A stretch of DNA of 64,000 bases, taken from Pithys albifrons albifrons. Lineage: Eukaryota > Chordata > Aves > Passeriformes > Thamnophilidae. The stretch is from positions 97,001,560 through 97,065,559 of the forward strand of contig NC_092459.1 in assembly GCF_047495875.1 (NCBI RefSeq), written 5' to 3'. The first letter of the stretch is position 1. Every line of letters begins with the position of its first letter. Of this stretch, positions 38,064 through 47,300 are shown one piece after another. The translations under genes and the position numbers were made by a program. Under the pieces are notes generated by a model. The model saw only the letters and a program-made list of their open reading frames with translations. It was not told where the DNA came from and did no database searches.

Positions 38064-40881
38064 TTGAAAGGGGAAGGGATGGCAACTGGGCTCTCCAGAG
38101 ATAGGCCTAAGGGCACAGAGCCCAAGTTGAGAATGAAATCAATGGCCCAGCTGAAGTGCATGTACACCAATGCACGCAGTATGGGAAACAAACAAGAGGA
38201 ACTGGAAGCCATAGTGCAGCAGGAAAACTATGACATAGTTGCTGTCACAGAAACGTGGTGGGATGACTCACATGACTGGAGTGCTGCTATGGGGGGCTAC
38301 AAGCTCTTCTGAAAGGACAGGCAGGAAAGGAGAGGTGGAGGGGTGGCATTATATGTTAGAGAGTCTCTTGACTCTGTTGAAGTTGAGGTCAGCAGTGACA
38401 AGGTTGAGTGCCTGTGGGCCAGAATCAGGGGCAAGGCCAACAAGGCTGACACCCTTGTGGGAGTCTGTTACAGACCGCCCAACCAGGATGATGATGGAGA
38501 TGAATTATTCTACAAGCAGCTGACAGATGTCTCAAAATCTCCAGCCCTTGTTCTTGTGAGTGACTTTAAGCTGCCAGATATCTGCTGGGAGCTTCATACT
38601 GCAGAGAAGAGGCAGTCAAGGAGGTTCCTGGAGTGTATAGAGGACAATTTCCTTCATCAACTGGTAAATGAGCCTAGCAGGGGTAAGGCCCCGCTAGACC
38701 TACTGTTTACAAACAGAGAGGGGCTGGTAGATGATGTAGTGGTTGGAGGCCACCTGGGGCATAGTGACCATGAAATAATAGAATTTTCAGTCCTCAGGGA
38801 TGTAAGGAGAGCCACCATTAAAACCTCTATTTTGGACTTCCGGAGAGCAGATTTTGGCCTATTCAAAAAACTGATTCAGAGCATACCCTGGGAAACAACC
38901 CTTAAAGGCAAGGGGGTCCAGGAGGATTGGACATGTTTTAAGAAGGAAATTTTGAGTGCACAGCAACAGGCTGTCCCAGTGTGCCGAAAGGCCAGCCGGA
39001 GGGGAAGAAGGCCAGCTTGGTTAAATAGGGAGATTCTGAAAGAAATCAGGGATAAAAAGAAAGTTTACAGACTATGGAAAAAAGGGCTGGCTACTTACGA
39101 AGAATTTACAGATAGAGCTAGGTAATGCAGGAAAAAAATTAGGGAAAGAAAACTGGAATTTGAAGTAAATTTGGCTATTTCAGTTAGGGATAACAAAAAG
39201 TCCTTTTATAAATACATTAATAACAAAAGGAGGGGCAAGGAAAACCTCCATTCTCTGTTGGACTTGGAGGGAAATATAGTTAAGGAAGATGAGGAGAAGG
39301 CTGAGGTACTTAACACCTACTTTGCCTCAGTTTTCACCAGTAAGACAGGTGGCCCTCAAGACAACTGGCCTCTGGAGCTGGTAGACAGGGAGTGGGAGCT
39401 GAATAGCCCTCCTGTATTCCAGGAGGATATAGTTACTGACTTACTGAGCCAGCTGGATCCTAACAAGTCTATGGGACCAGACGGGATCCATCCCGGGGTG
39501 ATGAGGGAGCTGGCAGAAGAGCTTGCCAAACCGCTCTCCATCATCTTCCAACAGTCCTGGCTCTCTGGGGAGGTCCCAGATGATTGGAGGTTGGCAAATG
39601 TCACCCCAATCCACAAAAAGGGCTGCAAGCAGGACCCTGGCAACTACAGGCCTGTCAGCCTGACCTCCGTGCCTGGCAGGGTTATGGAGCAGATCATCCT
39701 GAGTGCAATCACACAGCACCTTCAGGGGCAGGTCCTGTCTGACCAACCTGATCTCTTTTTACGATCAGGTGACCCACCTGGTGGATGAGGGGAAGGCTGT
39801 GGATGTGGTCTATCTGGACTTCAGCAAGGCCTTTGACACTGTCTCCCATAATATACCCCTGGAAAAGCTGGTAGTCCATGGCTTGGACAAGTGTACCCTC
39901 TCCTGGATTAGGAGCTGGCTGGAGGGTCGGGCCCAGAGAGTGCTGGTGAATGGAGCTGCATCCAGCTGGCAGCCAATCACCAGTGGTGTTCCCCAGGGGT
40001 CTGTGTTGGGTCCAGTCCTGTTTAACATCTTTATTGATGATTTAGATGAGGGGATTGAGTCCATCATCAGCAAATTTGCTGATGACACCAAGCTGGGAGG
40101 GAGTGTCAATCTGCTGGAAGGCAGGAGGGCTCTGCAGAGGGATCTGGATAGACTTGAGAGATGGGCTGATTCCAATGGGATGAAGTTCAATAAGGCCAAG
40201 TGCCGGGTCCTGCACTTTGGCCACAACAACCCCCTGCAGCGCTACAGGCTGGGCACAGAGTGACTGGAGAGCAGCCAGGCAGAAAGGGACCTTGGAGTAC
40301 TAATTGACAGGAAGCTCAACATGAGCCAACAGTGTGCCCAGGTGGCCAAGAAGGCCAGTGGGATCCTGTCCTGTATCAAAAATAGCGTGGCCAGCAGGCC
40401 CAGGGCAGTGATCCTTCCCCCTTACTCTGCATTGGTGAGGCCACACCTTGAGTACTGTGTTCAGTTCCGGGCCCCTCAGTTCAGAAAGAATACTGAGGTG
40501 CTGGAGCGAGTCCAGAGAAGAGCAACAAGGCTGGTGAAGGGACTGGAGCACAAGCCCTATGGGGAGAGGCTGAGGGAGCTGGGGTTGTTTAGCCTGGAGA
40601 AGAGGAGGCTCAGAGGTGACCTCATCACTGTCTAGAACTACCTGAAGGGAAGTTCTAGCCAGGTGGGGGCTGGTCTCTTCTCCCAGGCACTCAGCAATAG
40701 GACAAGGGGGCATGGGCTTAAGCTCTGCCAGGGGAAATTTAAGTTGGATATCAGAAAAAAATTCTTTACAGAGAGAGTAATAAGGCATTGGAATGGGCTG
40801 CCCAGAGAGGTGGTGGATTCACCATCCCTAGAGATTTTTAAACGCAGATTGGATGTGGCGCTGAGTGCCATGATCTTGTAA
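38064..40881 (+). pseudogene. CR1 ORF2 pseudogene (APE endonuclease + reverse transcriptase)
   Basis: The remnant encodes an AP-type endonuclease then a reverse transcriptase, which together nick target DNA and copy the element's RNA in place. Endonuclease marks: YTNARS, VTETWW (catalytic Glu), SDFKLPDICW and GHSDHE (catalytic His). RT marks: KSMGPDGIHP, LANVTPIHKKG, motif [13 protein letters not shown] (39808-39840), motif [11 protein letters not shown], motif C FADD (40075-40086) and a conserved C-terminal region ending near RRLDVALS. Breaks: stops at 38310-38312 (TGA after YKLF), 39123-39125 (TAA), 40261-40263 (TGA, usually Trp) and 40633-40635 (TAG, usually Trp), plus a deletion with frameshift at about 39700-39745, after which the frame changes. 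The usual DFN of the endonuclease reads DFK. It is non-functional. Confidence 0.92.
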
Positions 40882-40944
40882 ATGGACTGGGGTTGGACCA
40901 AGGGTTGGACTCGATGATCTTGGAAGTCTTTTCCAACCCAATCG

Positions 40945-40967
40945 ATTCTATGATTCTATGATTCTAA
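40945..40967 (+). repeat. CR1 3'-terminal octamer repeats
   Basis: Two complete ATTCTATG units followed by a partial one, then degenerate copies to about 40986. Such octamers, instead of a poly-A tail, mark the 3' end of CR1 elements and define the right end of the full-length copy. Confidence 0.9.
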
Positions 40968-42253
40968 GATAGAATTATGATTCTAGCAGTAGTGTTCACT
41001 TTTCAGTTATTCCTTCTGCCATTGATTCTTAACAGAAGTTACCTAAGAAAAGGGTTTTCTCTGTAGAGAAGAACAGAAGATACCTATAAATCCCTGGAGG
41101 AGCAACAGATATAATTCCAGCACTACAAAAGAGTTTTTCTGAGATCCAAACTTTTCATGGATTGGTTTACTTTTTTACACAGCATATGGTGCCATGGTTG
41201 ACAAAATGCAATTATACAGTGTCTTTAGTATTTTTAGATTGACTCAGAAGAGAACTCTGTGTTCTGAATCTCTGGTATAGAGGGAATACTTTACATAGCA
41301 CAATTTTATCTTTGAAACCTTTGCACATGTTACTTGCCTTAACCTGTGAAGGAAATCTAGATTCATTCAACCTAATGCAACTTCAATCTCCGTTTACACA
41401 GCAAAATATCTATTTATTCAGCAAAATCAGATTTTGTCATTACAAGGAAAGACTATGCTATGCTGTAAATCAGGTATCATGAGTTTATTGTATGCTTATT
41501 GTTCCAAGTTTATCACATGCTTAACAGCTTCATAATTACAATGGATTTGAGAGATGTGCTATACGAAATTACCTGAAGTGTGTAGCAGGAATCTGTGAGT
41601 AGATATGTTACTGTTGTTTGTCTATTCTTGCTTTGGTCTAAAGCAGCTGACTTTCTACTTCATTAAATTTCCAAGAAGATGCTCGATTGTAATTTATATC
41701 TTACTCCAAACTGTATTTTTATATTAAAAAGGATATTACACAGCACTCTCAAAATTGTTCAGAAAGAAACAATATTAGTGCAAATTTATCTCTAGAATAT
41801 CATGGAAGGTATTTTCAAAGTCTTTCAAGCTGATATGTAGGTTTACAAGGTCTTGTTCGTTTGCCAGTGTTTGTATGTGGTCTGTATTTATGTATGTCTG
41901 CATAGTCAGATGAAAAATGGCTTCAGAATTTGCTTTAATAACATTCCAGAGATAAACTATGAGACCATTTGACAAGTCTAATCTATGATATCAGAGAGTG
42001 CTGATTGAGACAAATCTTTGAAGGCTTTAATGCCACCTTTTATGACTCTGTTGTTTGGAACTGATGAGCACACAACAGTTAAGTAGTCAAATGTATTGAA
42101 AGGGTCCATAGGTCTTGTTAAGCTCTGTCAGTTGAACTTGAGTCAGTTAAAATTTACTGGAGTGAAAGGAGTCAAAGCTTGACAAGTTTAAAAAGGCAGT
42201 GTTATATTAACTTTATTTGAGAATTTAAAAGTAGATCTCTGATGCAGAGAATT

Positions 42254-43255
42254 ATCACAGAATCACAGAATATCCTGAGTTGTAAAGGACTCACAATATA
42301 TTGAGTCCAACCCTTAGCCCTACATGGGACCATCCCCAAGAGTCACAGCATGTGCCTGAGAGTATTGTCCAAATGCTTCTTGAACTCAGACAGGCTTGGT
42401 GCTGTGACCACTTCCCTGGGGAGCCTGTTCCAATGTCCAACCACCCTCTGGGTAAAGAACCTTTTCCTAATATCCAACCTAAATATCCCCTGACAAAACT
42501 TCAGGCCATTCCCTTAGGTGCTGTCACTGGTCACCACAGAGATGAGATCAGGGCCTGCCCCTCTTCTTCCCCTCACAAGGAAGTTGTAGATTATGATGAG
42601 GTCTCCCCTCAATCTCCTCTTCCCCAGGCTGAACAGACCAGGTGACCTCAGCTGCTTCGCACATGGCTTCCCCTCAAGGCCCTTCACCATCTTTGTTGCC
42701 CTCCTTTGGACACTCTCTAACAGCTTAATATCCTTCCTACATTGCAGTGCTCAAAACTGCACACAATATTCAAGGTGAGGCTGCCCCAATTCAGAGCAGA
42801 GCAGGATAATCTGCTCCCTTGACCAGCTGGCAATGATGTGCCTGATGTCCCCAGGACACAGTTGGCCCTCCTGGCTGCCAGGGCACTTCTGACTCACATT
42901 CAACTTGACATCAACCAGGACCCCCAGGTCCCTTTCCATGGCACTGCTTTCCAGCATCTCATTCCACAGTCTGTACAAACATCCAGGGTTGGCCCATGCC
43001 GAGTGCAAAATCCAGCCCTTCCTGTGTTGAACTTCACGTGGCTGGTGATTTCCCAGCCCTCTAATTTGTCCAGGTCTCTGTGCAGGGTATTCCTCCCTTT
43101 GAGGAAGTCAACAGCTCCTCACAGTTTTGTGTCATCTCCAAACTTGCTTAGTATCCCTTCCAGTCCTGTGTCCAGGTCATTTATCAAGCTGCTGGAGAGA
43201 ACAGGGCCTGTGATGGAGCCCTGCAGAACCCCACTAGTGACAGGTTGCATGATTT
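42254..43255 (-). mobile_element. CR1 LINE, 5'-truncated fragment, antisense
   Basis: The left end is TCACAGAATCACAGAAT, the reverse of a CR1 3' terminus, followed by GAGTCCAACCCTTAGCCC. Read on the minus strand it encodes parts of the ORF2 C-terminal region: HSAWANPGCLYRLWNE, ERDLGVLVDVKLNVSQ and, after frame breaks, LEYCVQF. It ends at about 43255 in a region equivalent to RT motif B (GVLQGS-like). It belongs to the same subfamily as the copy at 46078-46985 and is its inverted partner across about 2.9 kb. It is non-coding now. Confidence 0.92.
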
Positions 43256-46077
43256 AAGAATGCATTGTGAAAAAAATCCATTAAGCTCAGCTCCATGCTT
43301 CTATGATCCTGATACTGTGAAACTATGGAGTGAATCTCACCAATATGTGTGAATTCATATTTGTAAGCTTTTTATTTCCAATTGCCAGCATTGGGGAACT
43401 GATGGTGAACATAATTTTGGAGAAGCCTGGTTTTCTCTACTCACAACCTTTGTTCTTCAGAAGGATTATCTACATAATTTCATCCCTTCTATGCTATGTA
43501 GCAACCAGATTAAATTCAAGATGAACCTGGCAGCCTACCAGAATCAATGAGCTGTTCGTTGCAGTGCTTCACTGCACATTTTGAACTGTCATTTCACCAT
43601 CAAAAAAGCTAGATGTGAGAACCTGGCTTCCAGTTCCTTTCCCTTTATGTTGCTACAATGGAACAGTGTCATAGACTCTCTCCAGTACTGTGAGGTAGAT
43701 CTTCTAAGGCCAGGTGGTATTTTCAAGCCTTACTTTATCTCACTGTTGAAACCTGGTTAAAATCTGTATCTACAAATACAGAAACATCAGGGATTATTTT
43801 CATAAAAAGGTATTTATTTTTATATGCATACCTTGCAGCACATATCTAGTATATATTCTAAATATCAATTAATCTAACTCTAAAGCCAGCAATGCTTTTA
43901 TTTATCCATCAGGCAGTAATATTTTCTAAATGTGGTCAAACAAAACTGCTGTCATCATAATAAGAGCCAGTTGTTTAAATGCTCAGTTGTGAGTATCTAG
44001 TGAAACAGTTTTAAATAACAAGATAAACAGCACAGCTGCCAAAGCAAAGTAATCTTACACCTAGGGGGCGTGTGGCACAGAAAATTTCCTCTTTGTCATT
44101 TTGATTTGAGTTTGAAGCTGGACCTGGGCTTAGTTCCAGCTCAAAAACACTATTCACTTCAAAGGCTTCTAAATCGTCCCAAGGAGGTAATTTTGGCAGC
44201 CAATTGTTTTTGTTTGGCCAGGCATCCTGATAGCAAAAGCCGTCTGCTCCAGGAAATGAAGATTTCTTCAGTGCTCAGGCTTCCCATTCCTGATTTTATC
44301 CTGATGTGGAAGGTGCACATTTTTTTTATTGCCTTGCCCAAAGTTCACCACTTGTTAAACTCTTCACTGTTTGTTAAACTGTACCTAACTGTCCTGCATG
44401 TAAACCACAAATATTATTTTAAAAGTAAAGGATATTCTCTATTCTTCTCTGAGTTACTGCCTAATTTGACATTATTGCTGGATTATCTACTTGCTTTCTC
44501 AGCAGATGGGGCTGGTTTGTTGTTTTATTTTCCATTTCCATGAACAGTGTTAATCTGATTAATTTACTGAATAACTAGCTCCCCTTTAGAAGGTGACCAT
44601 TTGCAGTTGTGTTAGAGATCCTATAATATTTATTATAATAATTATGTGGACAACTTTTCCTGCAGTAAGAAGGTGCTTGTGATACCAAAAAAAACCACTG
44701 ACATAAAATACTGTGCCATTCTTAAAGCTTAATATGAAAATATGCTGTTTCTGTTGGGTAAGAAATTGGTCAGTACAAGGCACAGAAAAACATTAAAAAG
44801 TAAATCTTGTGAATCATTTTAAAATGGAACAGCATCCCTTCTACACCACACAGGGAGTATTTTATTTTGAATGTATATGCCAACCTTGCTATTTTAAGAT
44901 TTATTCACCAGGATTTTGGAAGAATCATGACAGACAAATTTATGTATGAGATGTAAGAAAGTATGTGGTTATGGTTTGGCAACCAACAATGCAGATGAAA
45001 TTCAGGTTTACATGAAGCTTCCAGAAGTCAGAGTTGCTCTGTTTATGGAGATGCAGCTGAACTGTGGTCTGTGAAGTAGCTAAATCCAAACTATCCACGA
45101 AATGATAATTCTCTGTCATGTAATTAAATAAATAAAGGGGGGAAAAGGAAGTTTGCCTTCTCTTTTTAAGAGGAAATCTAGGCTTTCAAATTGTGGAATA
45201 CATTGAAAAGATAAAAGTTTTAGCTTTTGTTCACGTATGGCCCCTGACATTTTCTGAAGACAGTGCAGTTCTGTGCACTTTTGCAAAGAAATATGTGACA
45301 ATAGAAACCAGTAGGAAGCGTTGAGACCAACTTCTTAAAAATGGATCATCAGATCCTGGAAAGCTGAGAGTTCATCTGTGGCATGTCACTTTCTGGAAGG
45401 CAAACTAATTTTATTGCATAATAAATATTTTCTGTTGTCATACTGTTCTCAGTATTTCAGGGTCAAAGAAAATAATTTTATTAAGAATGCTTTAAAACCT
45501 TGATATTAAATATAATGGATTTGCTAATCATTTACCATGAGCATTTATTAGTAAGTAGCTAAATCAAAATATCATTTAGAATACTTAGTTTATTTTACTT
45601 TCTTGTTTGTTAACTGAATTGACATTGTACTCTTAAGGCACAGGGTCACTTGCATTTGTCTTATTCAATTTGGATTTGTAAGCATTTGCATTTTAAAAAA
45701 TTGTAATAGCTGTTAACTTTCCAAGTAAAAAAAAAAGTGTTCAGGAATCACCTAAACAGATTTTTGCCACTAATACTTATTAAATATATATTCATTTTTG
45801 TACCATTTCTCATGGAGCTGGTTTAATATCCATATTTTAAAGTTTACGAAGATAGAAAAATTAAAATATAGCTTGATTATCTTGCTGTCTTTAACCTCCC
45901 AGTTGCCAGGGAGGATAATACACTTTTAAATACCCTGATTTGCAAAAGACTATAAAATTTGATTTCTAGAGCAGGAAGCTTTTGCAGTGCTTATAGTTGC
46001 TGAGAGTTTGAAATACATACTTGCTTTCGATTAAATCAATTCTTGTGCTCTTCTTCAAAGTAATATTCATAAATGCC

Positions 46078-46985
46078 TTGGATACTAAGCAAGTTTGGAG
46101 ATGACACAAAACTAGGAGGAGCTGTTGACTCCCTCAAAGGCAGGAACACCCCGCACAGAGACCTGGACAAATTAGAGGGCTGGGAAATCACCAGCCACGT
46201 GAAGTTCAACACGGAGAAGTGCTGGATTTTGCACTCGGCATGGGCCAACCCTGGATGTTTGTACAGACTGTGGAATGAGATGCTGGAAAGCAGTGCCATG
46301 GAAAGGGACCTGGGGGTCCTGGTTGATGTCAAGTTGAATGTGAGTCAGAAGTGCCCTGATAGCCAGGAGGGACAACTGTGTCCTGGGGGACATCAGGCAC
46401 ATCATCACCAGCCGGGCGAGGAAGCAGATTGTCCCTCTGCTCTGCACTGAGGTGGCCTTACCTTGAATATTGTGTGCAGTTTTGGGCACTGCATTGTAGG
46501 AAAGATATTAAGCTGTTAGAGAGTGTCCAAAGGAAGGCAACGAAGATGGTGAAGGGCCTTGAGGGGAAGCCATGTGAGGAGCAGCTGAGGGAACCTGGTC
46601 TGTTCAGCCTGGGGAAGAGGAGATTGAGGGGAGACCTCATCATAATCTACAACTTCCTTGTGAGGGGAAGAAGAGGGGCAGGCCCTGATCTTATCTCTGT
46701 GGTGACCAGTGACAGCACCTAAGGGAATGGCCTGAAGTTTTGTCAGGGGATGTTTAGGTTGAATATTAGAAGAAGGTTCTTTACTCATAGGATGGCTCAG
46801 CACTAGAACAGGCTCCCCAGGGAAGTGGTCACAGCACCAAGCCTGTCTGAGTTCAAGAAGCATTTGGACAATACTCTCAGGCACATGTTGTGACTCTTGG
46901 GGATGGTCCCATGTAGGGCTAAGGGTTGGACTTGATGATCTGTGTTGGTCCCTTCCAACTCAGCACATTCTGTGATTTTGTGCTA
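46078..46985 (+). mobile_element. CR1 LINE, 5'-truncated fragment, sense
   Basis: It starts just downstream of RT motif C with [19 protein letters not shown] (usual FADD decayed or varied to FGDD). It continues through HSAWANPGCLYRLWNE, ERDLGVLVDVKLNVSQKC, frame breaks near 46380-46450, then [28 protein letters not shown], and ends GGACTTGATGATCTGTGTTGG...CACATTCTGTGATTTTGTG. Only a degenerate terminal octamer is present. It is closely related to the minus-strand copy at 42254-43255 and lies just 160 bases upstream of the terminal host exon. Confidence 0.92.
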
Positions 46986-47144
46986 ATGTGTGTTTCATAG
47001 TTGTTGTTTTGCATAATTTACATTCTAAATCATGTAGTGAAATGTAACTAGAAGAAAATATACTTTAAAATACCTCTTAAAAAAAGAAAAGGTAAAATCA
47101 TTTAAGCCAAGTGTAACACTGTTTTGTCTCTCTTGCTTTTTTAG

Positions 47145-47225
47145 GACTTTCAAAAAGCACTACCATCGACTCTTCTCTTTGAAAAGTTTGGAAAAACTTA
47201 CTCCAGAGCTGGGCAAATAGTGTAA
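47145..47225 (+). CDS. Terminal coding exon of the unnamed gene
   Basis: 26 codons and a TAA stop (47223-47225), entered in phase 0 after a strong acceptor (TCTCTTGCTTTTTTAG). The translation starts DFQKALPSTLLFEKFGKTY and ends RAGQIV. It continues the frame of the exon at 21270 exactly. An AATAAA 44 bases after the stop fits a short 3' UTR, which makes this the true last exon. The chain of 68, 51, 45 and 26 codons gives about 190 visible C-terminal residues. Nothing in it identifies a family to me. SPATA48 could be tested by synteny with ZPBP and IKZF1. Confidence 0.82.
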   Translation, partial: DFQKALPSTLLFEKFGKTYSRAGQIV

Positions 47226-47300
47226 TTGTACTGGAAACTACGCAACATAAGACACCTGAAAAGTCATCAATAAATATATTTCAGCAAATGCACAGCAGCG
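47226..47300 (+). terminator. 3' UTR and polyadenylation signal (AATAAA at 47269-47274)
   Basis: A canonical AATAAA lies 44 bases after the stop codon, followed by a TATATTT-rich stretch and then GTGTTGACTG. This is consistent with cleavage near 47290-47300. A second AATAAA at 47803-47808 could serve a longer 3' UTR. Confidence 0.65.

Larger units (their letters stand above)
36715..40967 (+). mobile_element. Near full-length CR1 LINE, sense to host gene
   Basis: About 4.25 kb with the expected layout. A GC-rich leader (CpG-rich, around 36720-36850) is followed by a pyrimidine tract, ORF1 (36998-38056), ORF2 (38064-40881, interrupted), a short 3' UTR and the terminal octamers at 40945-40967. 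Full-length CR1 copies are rare because most are severely 5'-truncated. The start is approximate because I cannot identify a clear target-site duplication. ORF1 is open over 352 codons, while ORF2 has four in-frame stops, one deletion/frameshift and a changed catalytic residue, so the copy cannot move by itself. It is the youngest-looking repeat in the window and lies in host intron 3. Confidence 0.93.
21406..47144 (+). other. Intron 3 of the host gene (25.7 kb), CR1-rich
   Basis: Bounded by GTAAGT and a very strong acceptor (TTTTGTCTCTCTTGCTTTTTTAG). It holds all the larger CR1 copies of the window, listed separately. Between them the sequence (22.4-31.6, 32.2-36.7, 41.0-42.2 and 43.3-46.1 kb) is AT-rich with no element or exon I can recognise. 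Open frames such as 26609-27040 and 44070-44543 lack any recognisable domain. Confidence 0.7.

Noticed and set aside
39356..40229. Minus-strand open frames up to 139 codons across CR1 ORF2
   Set aside because: They are reverse-strand shadows of the reverse-transcriptase coding sequence, not separate genes.
42301..43257. Several open frames on the plus strand over the antisense CR1
   Set aside because: They are shadows of the CR1 ORF2 remnant on the minus strand. Their Ser/Pro/Leu-rich proteins are typical reverse readings of CR1.
44070..44543. Plus-strand open frame of 157 codons between the inverted CR1 fragments
   Set aside because: It is long for AT-rich DNA, but there is no recognisable motif and no acceptor or donor that would include it in the host transcript. 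The hydrophobic, Leu-rich end fits translated T-rich DNA.
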